NCBI GenBank assembly: GCA_949296455.1
Contig: CASFOZ010000003.1
Location: 1 to 64,000, forward strand
Direction of reading: 5' to 3'
DNA length: 64,000 bases
From: an uncultured Eubacteriales bacterium
GTDB taxonomy: Bacteria; Bacillota; Clostridia; Christensenellales; CALVMC01
Part shown: positions 54,085 to 61,471 of the stretch, one piece after another
How the letters are laid out: each line of letters starts with the position of its first letter
How positions within the stretch are numbered: position 1 is the first letter of the stretch
Program-made: the position numbers and the translations under genes
The notes under the pieces: model-generated
Seen by the model: the letters and a program-made list of their open reading frames with translations, nothing else
Told to the model about the DNA's origin: nothing
Database searches by the model: none

Positions 54085-54789
54085 TTATTTTATAATTGTT
54101 CCTATTTTCTGACCGGTAATGGCTTTTAACATACTGTCTTCTTCGTTAAGCGCAAAAGCAATAACGGGAATTTTATTTTCCATACAAAGAGAAATAGCAG
54201 TAGTATCCATGGCATTGAGTCCTTTTTGTATCACATCGAGATAGGAAATTTCATCAAACTTTTTAGCCGCAGGATTTAACTTAGGGTCACTGTCATAAAT
54301 TCCGTCAACATTTTTAGCAAGAAGAAGAGCGTCGGCTCCGATTTCGGCAGCTCTTAAAGCGGCTCCTGTATCTGTTGAAAAATATGGATTACCGGTACCG
54401 CAAGCAAAAATTACTATTCTTCCTTTTTCGAAATGGCGCAAAGCTTTTCTTAAAATATACGGCTCAGCAACTCTTGTTATAGTTAAAGCCGTCTGAACTC
54501 TTGTGGGCATTCCTTCTCTTTCGAGAGCGTCCTGAAGGGCAAGAGAATTTATTACCGTTGCAAGCATACCCATATGGTCGGCGGTGCTTCTGTCCATTTT
54601 ATCTGCCTGTCTTCCTCTCCAAAAATTACCTCCGCCGATAATTATTCCGATATCTGCATTGAGTTTTTTCACATTTTTAATTTGTTGAACGACTTTGGCA
54701 AGAACAGTTTCATCAATTCCGAATTTCGAAGCTCCGCTTAAAGCTTCTCCGCTGATTTTAAAAACTACCCTTTTATATTTTAACTGCAT
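54085..54789 (-). CDS. pyrH: UMP kinase
   Basis: About 234 residues of the amino-acid-kinase fold, phosphorylating UMP. KRVVFKISGEALSG, IIIGGGNFWRGRQADKMDRSTADHMGMLAT (in pieces), CGTGNPYFSTDTGAALRA and LLLAKNVDGIYDSDP are the family blocks. The open frame continues to 54939, through the tsf terminator and into the tsf 3' end. The ATG at 54789 has GAGAGG seven bases upstream and the expected N-terminus, so I start there. Confidence 0.96.
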   Translation of the reverse strand: MQLKYKRVVFKISGEALSGASKFGIDETVLAKVVQQIKNVKKLNADIGIIIGGGNFWRGRQADKMDRSTADHMGMLATVINSLALQDALEREGMPTRVQTALTITRVAEPYILRKALRHFEKGRIVIFACGTGNPYFSTDTGAALRAAEIGADALLLAKNVDGIYDSDPKLNPAAKKFDEISYLDVIQKGLNAMDTTAISLCMENKIPVIAFALNEEDSMLKAITGQKIGTIIK

Positions 54790-54812
54790 ACTGACCTCTC
54801 TTTGATTTTTGC

Positions 54813-54840
54813 CAAAAAAATGGGAACAAAACTGTTCCCT
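54813..54840 (-). terminator. Terminator between tsf and pyrH
   Basis: Just past the tsf stop: GGGAAC (loop AGTTTT) GTTCCC, then ATTTTTTT in minus sense. Strong stem and U-tract. It probably ends most rpsB-tsf transcripts, with the remainder reading into pyrH-frr. Confidence 0.8.
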
Positions 54841-54847
54841 TTTTCGG

Positions 54848-55507
54848 TTATTTTTTAAGTTTGTTAACTTGTTCCATAACTTCGTCAGCAAAGTTATCTG
54901 TTCTTTTTTCGAGACCTTCTCCGACTTCGTATCTCGCAAATCTTCTTATTGTGATTTTCTCTCCGATTTTGGATATGGTTTCGTTGAGAAGCTGCGTAAT
55001 GCTTTTATCCGGGTCTTTTACATAAGATTGTTCGAGAAGACAAACTTCTTTGTAATACTTGTTAATTCTGCCTTCGACCATTTTATCGATAATATTCTGA
55101 GGCTTGGACGATTCATTCATAGCCTGAGCCTTTAAAATTTCTTTTTCCTTCTCTATTTCAGCTGCTGGAACCTCTTCTTTAGCGACATAATAAGGTTTAG
55201 CTGCCGCAATCTGCATTGCTATATTATGAACAAATTCTTTAAAATCGTCCGAACGAGCAACAAAGTCAGTTTCGCAGTTAACTTCGACAAGAACGCCGAT
55301 TTGTCCGCCCATATGGACATAAGACTCTATTATACCTTGTGAAGCGATTCTGCCTGCTCTTTTTGCAGCTGCAGCCATACCTTTTTCTCTGAGTATTTCA
55401 ACAGCTTTATCGATATTGCCGTCAGCCTCTGTTAAAGCTTTTTTACAATCCATCATACCGACTCCGGTCATTTCACGGAGTTTTTTAACATCTTCTGCTG
55501 TAAACAT
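54848..55507 (-). CDS. tsf: Translation elongation factor Ts
   Basis: A 219-residue nucleotide-exchange factor for EF-Tu. [36 protein letters not shown] is seen in pieces at the N-terminus, and [20 protein letters not shown] in the core. It is shorter than E. coli Ts because part of the C-terminal core and coiled-coil is reduced, as in many Firmicutes. It follows rpsB by five bases. Confidence 0.97.
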   Translation of the reverse strand: MFTAEDVKKLREMTGVGMMDCKKALTEADGNIDKAVEILREKGMAAAAKRAGRIASQGIIESYVHMGGQIGVLVEVNCETDFVARSDDFKEFVHNIAMQIAAAKPYYVAKEEVPAAEIEKEKEILKAQAMNESSKPQNIIDKMVEGRINKYYKEVCLLEQSYVKDPDKSITQLLNETISKIGEKITIRRFARYEVGEGLEKRTDNFADEVMEQVNKLKK

Positions 55508-55512
55508 TCTTA

Positions 55513-56313
55513 TTACTCCTTTATATCTTCTTTAACTTCGTCAGAATTGTTTGCTTCCATAATCTGATTATTGAGAGCTTCATCCATAGTTACGTTTTCT
55601 TCTTCGGAAGCGGCTTCTCTGTTAATCTGAACTCCTTCTTTAACTTCGATAACAGCGTCTGCAATAACCGAAGAAATAAGTTTAATGGCTCTTATAGCGT
55701 CATCGTTTCCCGGAATTACATAATCCACGAGATCGGGGTCGCAATTTGTATCGACAATACCGACAACGGGAATATGAAGATTTCTTGCTTCCTTGATAGC
55801 GCCTTCTTCGTTTTTAACATCGACAACGAACAAAGCGCCCGGTAATGTACGCATATTTTTTATTCCGCCGAGATTTTTTTCGAGTTTATCTCTTTCCGCT
55901 TTGAGTTTCATAACTTCTTTTTTAGGAAGAAGTTCGAACTCGCCGATAATTTCCATTTGATTGATTTTATTCAATTTGTCTATTCTCGACCTGATTGTCT
56001 TGAAATTAGTAAGGGTTCCGCCAAGCCATCTTTGATTCATATAGAACATTCCGCAACGCTCGGCTTCTTCTTTAATAGCGTCCTGAGCCTGTTTTTTTGT
56101 TCCGACGAAAAGAATGCTTTTTCCTTCTTTTACAACGTCGTGAATAAATTGATAAGCTTTTTCTACCATTTCGACAGAAAGCTGCAAATTGATTATGTGG
56201 ACATCGTTACGAGCCGCATAAATGTACTTGCTCATTTTCGGGTTCCATCTTTTTGTCTGATGGCCGAAATGAACGCCTGCTTCCAATAATTGTTTCATTG
56301 TGATTACTGACAT
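55513..56313 (-). CDS. rpsB: 30S ribosomal protein S2
   Basis: A 266-residue ribosomal protein. [50 protein letters not shown] and [23 protein letters not shown] are all S2 blocks. The C-terminal 40 residues form an acidic tail. The start has CCGGAGG seven to eight bases upstream, and a structured leader precedes it. Confidence 0.98.
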   Translation of the reverse strand: MSVITMKQLLEAGVHFGHQTKRWNPKMSKYIYAARNDVHIINLQLSVEMVEKAYQFIHDVVKEGKSILFVGTKKQAQDAIKEEAERCGMFYMNQRWLGGTLTNFKTIRSRIDKLNKINQMEIIGEFELLPKKEVMKLKAERDKLEKNLGGIKNMRTLPGALFVVDVKNEEGAIKEARNLHIPVVGIVDTNCDPDLVDYVIPGNDDAIRAIKLISSVIADAVIEVKEGVQINREAASEEENVTMDEALNNQIMEANNSDEVKEDIKE

Positions 56314-56394
56314 AAAAAAATACCTCCGGTTTTTCCTCCCCGAACATCAACGGCAGTCAAAAATGCACCGGCGCCTTCGTCCGAGTGTGAAATT
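56314..56394 (-). promoter_or_regulatory. Structured leader of rpsB-tsf (candidate cis-regulatory RNA)
   Basis: The roughly 80-base untranslated leader is much less AT-rich than the other gaps in the window. A 7-bp helix can form between CTCGGAC (56379-56385) and GTTCGGG (56339-56345) with G-U pairs. An inner AGGC/GCCG pairing is possible. An exposed CCGGT can pair with ACCGG, which is joined to the ribosome-binding GGAGG. Two Shine-Dalgarno-like GGAGG runs occur. Such a layout suits translational feedback by S2, but that is inference. Confidence 0.5.
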
Positions 56395-56400
56395 ATGATT

Positions 56401-56429
56401 ATTTTAACATAGAGATTTAAAAGACGCAA
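56401..56429 (-). promoter_or_regulatory. Candidate sigma-A promoter of rpsB-tsf
   Basis: On the minus strand: TTGCGT, 17 bases, TAAAAT. The start point would be about 80 bases before the rpsB ATG. Confidence 0.65.
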
Positions 56430-56462
56430 TCGTTTTAACAACAATATTAAGAATAAAACTAC

Positions 56463-56990
56463 TTATTCGGTTATTTTATTTTTGCAGTTTGCTTTTTGCG
56501 GTCCTTTGCAATTTGATTTTTTGGAACATTTGTCCGATTTGTCTTTTTTATCGTTACAGTTTTTTTCGCAATCTTTTTTAGAACCGCATTTATGTTCGCA
56601 AGAATCAGCGCCGTCGTTATCGCCCGATTTTTTGCAATTACAATTCTTACCTTCACCATTGTCGTTCTTAGAGCAATCACATTCTTCGTGACAAGAACAC
56701 GAATCGATATTTTCAACCTCTTTAAGATATTCGTTATAAACGCCTTGTAATTCTTCTTCGCTGTTAATCGGAACGATATTGTCCTGACCGTCTTCGCCTT
56801 CTTCGAGACGGAAAATCAGAACCTCGTCTTCGCCGATATCCTCTATTTCTTCGACAGGTTCAAGAAATATATACCAATTGTCCTTATAGTCTATAGTCGC
56901 TACATGGTAGAAGTCAACGTCTTCGTTTTTTTCGTTTTGAAGTGTTATGATTTCATCTTCTTCGTTTAAGGAATAATCTTTTTCGTCCAT
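56463..56990 (-). CDS. DUF1292 (YrzB-like) protein with a cysteine-rich tail
   Basis: A 175-residue protein. Residues 1 to about 90 are a typical DUF1292 domain: DEIITLQNEKNEDVDFYHVATIDY, the YIFLEPVEE block and an EEELQGVYNEYLKE end. YrzB-type genes usually stand beside ruvX/yrrK, as here. The last 80 residues are unusual: a Lys/Asn/Asp-rich low-complexity tail with 13 cysteines in CxC, CxxxC and single arrangements (SCSCHEECDC, NCNCKK). This looks like a metal-binding or redox-active extension. Function is unknown. Confidence 0.85.
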   Translation of the reverse strand: MDEKDYSLNEEDEIITLQNEKNEDVDFYHVATIDYKDNWYIFLEPVEEIEDIGEDEVLIFRLEEGEDGQDNIVPINSEEELQGVYNEYLKEVENIDSCSCHEECDCSKNDNGEGKNCNCKKSGDNDGADSCEHKCGSKKDCEKNCNDKKDKSDKCSKKSNCKGPQKANCKNKITE

Positions 56991-57014
56991 ATTTTTTTCT
57001 CCTTTGCTTTGCGG

Positions 57015-57431
57015 TTACAATCTTCGATTGGTATTGAGATAGGTTTGCAAAATAATTGCGGAAGCTATTTTGTCGACAACTTCTTTACGTTTTTCCCTTC
57101 TTACATCGGAACTTATCAAAAGTTTTTGTGCCGAAACAGTGCTTAATCTTTCATCTTGCAAAACTACTTTTATTTTGCAGAAATCTTCTAACTTCTTTGC
57201 AAACTCCTCGGCTTTTTTTGCTCTGTCGCCTATGGTTCCGTCCATATTTACAGGATAACCTATAACTACGGTATCAACTTCCTTATCGGATATTATATCA
57301 TTTATATGATTTAAGTCAACCTCATCGCTGACTCTTTTATATGTTTCAAAAGCAGAAGCAATAATTTGCATAGTATCGCTCAAAGCAATTCCTATACGCA
57401 CATCACCTAAATCTATTCCCATTTTTCTCAT
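57015..57431 (-). CDS. ruvX: Holliday junction resolvase-like RuvX/YqgF (16S rRNA processing nuclease)
   Basis: A 138-residue RNase H-fold protein. KMGIDLGDVRIGIALSDTMQ (catalytic Asp), VVIGYPVNMDGTIGDRAKKAEEF and LQDERLSTVSAQKLL are family signatures. It is essential in many bacteria for pre-16S rRNA processing. It lies 24 bases upstream of the DUF1292 gene. The ATG has AGAGGG upstream. Confidence 0.95.
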   Translation of the reverse strand: MRKMGIDLGDVRIGIALSDTMQIIASAFETYKRVSDEVDLNHINDIISDKEVDTVVIGYPVNMDGTIGDRAKKAEEFAKKLEDFCKIKVVLQDERLSTVSAQKLLISSDVRREKRKEVVDKIASAIILQTYLNTNRRL

Positions 57432-57454
57432 AATTACCCTCTTTTAACCGCAGT

Positions 57455-57484
57455 ATTTTAGATTTTAATAATTTTATTTAACAA
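57455..57484 (-). promoter_or_regulatory. Possible promoter of ruvX
   Basis: On the minus strand: TTGTTA, 18 bases, TAAAAT, about 24 bases before the start codon. The 206-base gap up to the ABC permease (57432-57637) holds no gene that I can see. Confidence 0.35.
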
Positions 57485-57637
57485 ATATGAAAACATTTGT
57501 TCCCTTTAAATTCATAAAAGCATTTATTAAATTGCTTTTGCTTTAAATAAATTTGATAAACTAAACTTAATATTAACAAAAAACCTTCCAAGTTTTATAT
57601 TTTAAGCAGTTTTTTGTAGTAATTTGAACAAAGTTAC

Positions 57638-59383
57638 TTATTCAGTGTTTTTTATAAAGATAGGAACATCGTTTTTCACCTTTCCGTTAAAAACGAAAAA
57701 CAATATAGTGCTTAAAATTATAAAAGGCAGAAAAACTATTAAACTTTTTATTGCATAATGAATTTTAACAGCCGAAAGAAAACTGCAGCATATGACCGAA
57801 ATAACCGGAACAGCAATCCCAACTAACATTTGTCTCCATAATTTAAGCCCGCTTTTTTTAAATTCTGAATAATTACTCCAATTAAGTCTCGGATTTTTAA
57901 AATCAAAATATAAGCCAAACCTGTTTATTCCCAACGCATATAATATTAAAACGACAGGAAACAAAATCGAATTAAGAATATTTTGCCTTCCTAAACACCA
58001 TAAAGGAATCGATGCTAAAATTATCGTGATTATCGACAATCCGTCAGCCAAAATCAATTTGCTTTTAACGAATTCACCGTAAGATATCGGCAAAGTTTTT
58101 ATAAGATAAAAATTTTTCCCTTCAATGGAAGCGGGAGTTATTGCAAGATAATTTCCGGTTGATAAAGTTAACGATAATATATAAACACACATTCCAAGAG
58201 TAAAAAAGTTAAAATCGAAATAATCTCCCGCCGTTTGATTTACCGAACCTGTTTGCTGAGTGAAAATCCAACAGAAAAAAGAAATCACAATTATGTTCAT
58301 TATAGGCATACTAAAAATATTCATTGCAAATACAGGCTCTTTAAAAAGCGATTTAAGATTATATTTTGCGAGATAAAATACCGTATTTTTTGTAGTTTTA
58401 AATTCTTTTTCTCTTTTTGCCGTTTTCTTTTTCCCTTTTGCGCCTTCTATATTCATCGATAATGCCCTTCCGTACAATAACGAAGATATAGCAATTGAAA
58501 TAAATACAAAACCGAACGAAAGCGCTAAATAAATTATTAATGATAAAAAGTATCCGCCTATCCCGCTTTCCAATAGCATAGAATTGCAAATTAAATTATT
58601 GGGATACATATAGTTATGAAACCAGTTTAAAACCTCTTTAAAACTTTCGTTTATGACAAAATCTCCCGACATCTCAAACGAAAAAGCAGAGTTTAAGCCG
58701 TACGATAAAAAGAAAACCGGAACAAAAAACATAATGGTAAACAAAGTGGAAATAACGGTGGAAACAAACGGTTTATTTTTTAAAGCGTTTATTATATAAA
58801 TAAAAGGAAAAGCAATAACCGAAACAACAGCCAAAGGCAACACCGGAGTTAGAATTATTATAATAATTGCGTTAATATAAAATACTACGGGAATAAAAAT
58901 CTGATTTAAAGCCGATACAATACCCACGGTTATTAAAAACGGTAACAAAACAGCAACGGAAATCAACAATTCATTGATATAAACCAATGTAAATTTCGCC
59001 ATAAAGACAACAGACTTTTTTAAAGGTAGGCTCTGTAAAAATTCGGAATCTTTAGAAAAAAACAAATACGGCAACATATAAACCATTCCGAAGAATAATA
59101 TTATCAATTGTACTGCGCTAACAACAATATTTATTAATGAAGATAAAAGTCCGTTTAAAGCAAATGTGGGTACAAGTATTATACTGATAGAAATAATATA
59201 AAAAAGAAGAATACATGCAAGAACAATTGCACCTATTGCACCCAATACTTTTTTATTTATCTGTTTTTTTGAATCTGTCTCTACGGGATAAAGAGGTTTG
59301 GATTCGGTTTTTTTACCAAATCTTATTCCGTACTGGTTTTTTAATAAAATTTTTATTAACGAAAGATAACTTTTAAATGTCAT
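57638..59383 (-). CDS. ABC transporter permease (ABC-2 / exporter type)
   Basis: A 581-residue membrane protein with about 12-14 hydrophobic segments. A basic cytoplasmic stretch (KGKKKTAKREKEFKTTKN) lies in the middle, splitting it into two halves of six or seven helices. ITPASIEGKNFYLIKTLPISYGEF and the earlier DSEFLQSLPLKKSVVFMAKF repeat in each half a pattern typical of large Firmicute ABC-2 exporters of unknown cargo. It overlaps the ATPase gene by four bases. Confidence 0.88.
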   Translation of the reverse strand: MTFKSYLSLIKILLKNQYGIRFGKKTESKPLYPVETDSKKQINKKVLGAIGAIVLACILLFYIISISIILVPTFALNGLLSSLINIVVSAVQLIILFFGMVYMLPYLFFSKDSEFLQSLPLKKSVVFMAKFTLVYINELLISVAVLLPFLITVGIVSALNQIFIPVVFYINAIIIIILTPVLPLAVVSVIAFPFIYIINALKNKPFVSTVISTLFTIMFFVPVFFLSYGLNSAFSFEMSGDFVINESFKEVLNWFHNYMYPNNLICNSMLLESGIGGYFLSLIIYLALSFGFVFISIAISSLLYGRALSMNIEGAKGKKKTAKREKEFKTTKNTVFYLAKYNLKSLFKEPVFAMNIFSMPIMNIIVISFFCWIFTQQTGSVNQTAGDYFDFNFFTLGMCVYILSLTLSTGNYLAITPASIEGKNFYLIKTLPISYGEFVKSKLILADGLSIITIILASIPLWCLGRQNILNSILFPVVLILYALGINRFGLYFDFKNPRLNWSNYSEFKKSGLKLWRQMLVGIAVPVISVICCSFLSAVKIHYAIKSLIVFLPFIILSTILFFVFNGKVKNDVPIFIKNTE

Positions 59384-60108
59384 TGACTCTCTCCCGTTAA
59401 AGATAGGAAAAGCTCTTCAAGAGATAAATCCTTTCGTTTCTCTTTCAATTCGTTTATATTACAAACCGTAACAAGTTTGCCTTTGTTTATTATTGCCACT
59501 CTGTCGCATATTTTTTCCACAACTTCAAGCACATGCGAAGAGAAGAAAACAGAATTTCCTTCGGCGCAATGTTGTTTCATAAGCTCCTTTAAATCAAAAG
59601 CGGACTGTGGGTCAAGTCCCGTTAAAGGCTCGTCCAAGACCCATAATTTAGGATTATGAATAAGCGCTCCTATGATACTTATCTTTTGTCTCATTCCGTG
59701 AGAGTAAGATTTTATATAATCGTTTATCGCATCGTTCAATCTGAACATGGAAACATACTTGTCAAAACGGTTCTTTCTGTCAGCTTCGGAAACTTTGTAA
59801 ATTCCTGCCATAAAATTAATATATTCAGCCCCTGTCAATCTTTCATAAAAAACATGAGTATCCGGAACATAACCTATATTCATTTTTACTTCAATGGGAT
59901 TTTTCAATAAAGAAATACCGTCCAGTTTAATGTCTCCTTCCGAAAACGGAAGAATTCCCGTCAAACATTTTATCGTTGTTGATTTGCCGGCTCCGTTAGG
60001 CCCTAAAAAACCGAATATTTCGCCGTTTTCGATTTCCAAAGACAATCCGTCTACAGCTTTAACGTCGGACTTAGAGTACTTTTTCGTTAAATTTTCTATA
60101 ACAAGCAT
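59380..60108 (-). CDS. ABC transporter ATP-binding protein
   Basis: A 242-residue ATPase. Walker A GPNGAGKSTTIKCL (residues about 36-49), Q-loop NIGYVPDTHVFYERLTG, signature YSHGMRQKISIIGAL, Walker B LWVLDEPLTGLDP and a switch His (SSHVLEVVEK). It pairs with the permease that follows. Substrate unknown; the pair resembles exporters for peptides or antimicrobials. Confidence 0.94.
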   Translation of the reverse strand: MLVIENLTKKYSKSDVKAVDGLSLEIENGEIFGFLGPNGAGKSTTIKCLTGILPFSEGDIKLDGISLLKNPIEVKMNIGYVPDTHVFYERLTGAEYINFMAGIYKVSEADRKNRFDKYVSMFRLNDAINDYIKSYSHGMRQKISIIGALIHNPKLWVLDEPLTGLDPQSAFDLKELMKQHCAEGNSVFFSSHVLEVVEKICDRVAIINKGKLVTVCNINELKEKRKDLSLEELFLSLTGESQ

Positions 60109-60121
60109 ATCAAACCTTTAT

Positions 60122-61411
60122 TTATTGTTTATTTTTTTGTGATTTTTTCTTTATTATATTTTTTTCAAAACCGTTTTTCAAAGGAATATAAATTTCTCTT
60201 TCTTTAACATCGTCAGGTAAATACTGCTGTTCGACATACCCACCGAAATCGTGCGGATATTTATATCCGCTTATTTTTTCGCTTTTATAATTCTGATCGC
60301 AAAGATATAACGGAACACTTTCGTTTTTGCATTCGTCAACAGCCTTGTCTGCATTTGCAATAGCAACTACGGTGGAATTGGATTTAGGAGCCTCGCATAC
60401 ATAAATTATTGCCGTAGTCAAAGGTATTTCTCCTTCGGGAAGACCTAATTTTTCCAAAGCCGTATAAGCGCTGACAGCCATAACCAAAGCATTAGGTTCT
60501 GCCATTCCGACATCTTCTGCAGAATGCGCAATTAATCTTCTTGCAATTATCAAAGGTTCGATTCCGGCTTTAATCATTCTTCTCGACCAATAAACAGCCG
60601 CATCCGAATCGCTTCCCCTTAAACTTTTACAGAAAGCGCTTAACATATCATAATACAAACTTTCATCTATTGCGTAGTTTTTAGACTGCATACTTTCTGC
60701 AATTATATCGGAATTAATATTGATTGAACCGTCCTTCGAAAGAGGTGCAGTTAACACTGCATTTTCAAGACCGTTTAAAGCCTTTCTCACATCTCCGTCG
60801 GACATCCATACCAATTTATTAACGGCATCGCCATCTATTTTTATATTATAATCTTTAAAACCTTTTTCAGAATTTAAGGCATTAATTATTGCCTTTTCAA
60901 TGTCTTCACGATTCAGTTTTTTGAATTCAAATATTCTGCACCTTGAAAGTATGGCCTTGGTCATGGAAACATAAGGATTTTCGGTAGTCGACCCTATAAA
61001 AATAATATCGCCTTTCTCTATTGCACCGAGCACACAATCCGACTGAGCCTTACTCCATCTGTGGCACTCGTCTAAAAAAAGATAAGTCTTTTTACCGAAC
61101 AGCTTTCTTTGCTCCAATGCGTTTTCAATAACTTTTTTGGCGTCCCCGACTCCGCTGGAAACCGCATTGAGTTTTACAAAATCTCCTTTTGTATTTGAAG
61201 CGATTATATTAGCAAGAGTAGTTTTCCCTACACCCGGAGGGCCGTAAAAAATACAACTACCCAATTTATCCTCTTCGATAGCCTTTCTGAGCAAGTTATT
61301 TTTACCCAAAAGGTGTTCCTGCCCGATAAACTCGTCGAGCGTTGTCGGTCGCATTTTTTCTGCAAGAGGAACATTTTTACCTGCGTTTTCGCTTAAATCA
61401 AATAAATCCAT
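60122..61411 (-). CDS. rarA: Replication-associated recombination protein RarA (MgsA)
   Basis: A 429-residue AAA+ ATPase of the clamp-loader family that acts at stalled forks. PLAEKMRPTTLDEFIGQEHLLG, Walker A YGPPGVGKTTLANII, Walker B LFLDECHRWSKAQ, sensor 1 GSTTENPYVSMTKAILSRCRIF, and a C-terminal tetramerisation domain with DYNIKIDGDAVN and DFGGYVEQQYLPD. The usual DEIHR of Walker B is DECHR here. A terminator precedes it on the upstream side. Confidence 0.96.
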   Translation of the reverse strand: MDLFDLSENAGKNVPLAEKMRPTTLDEFIGQEHLLGKNNLLRKAIEEDKLGSCIFYGPPGVGKTTLANIIASNTKGDFVKLNAVSSGVGDAKKVIENALEQRKLFGKKTYLFLDECHRWSKAQSDCVLGAIEKGDIIFIGSTTENPYVSMTKAILSRCRIFEFKKLNREDIEKAIINALNSEKGFKDYNIKIDGDAVNKLVWMSDGDVRKALNGLENAVLTAPLSKDGSININSDIIAESMQSKNYAIDESLYYDMLSAFCKSLRGSDSDAAVYWSRRMIKAGIEPLIIARRLIAHSAEDVGMAEPNALVMAVSAYTALEKLGLPEGEIPLTTAIIYVCEAPKSNSTVVAIANADKAVDECKNESVPLYLCDQNYKSEKISGYKYPHDFGGYVEQQYLPDDVKEREIYIPLKNGFEKNIIKKKSQKNKQ

Positions 61412-61433
61412 ACTTATATTTTGATTATATCAT

Positions 61434-61470
61434 ATAAAAAAACACATTGCAATTATGCAATGTGTTTTTA
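61434..61470 (-). terminator. Terminator after the GH94 gene
   Basis: AACACATTGC (loop ATAATT) GCAATGTGTT flanked by TTTTTTAT in minus sense, two bases beyond the GH94 stop codon. The plus strand also has T residues after the stem. Confidence 0.8.
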
Positions 61471-61471
61471 T

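Noticed and set aside
54790-54939. N-terminal extension of pyrH by 50 codons
   Set aside because: It would read through the tsf terminator and into the tsf coding region, lacks family similarity, and the downstream ATG has a proper ribosome site.
56463-56716. Alternative frames across the cysteine-rich tail of the DUF1292 gene
   Set aside because: Both other readings are low-complexity, without ribosome sites, and the DUF1292 frame is continuous with a conserved domain.
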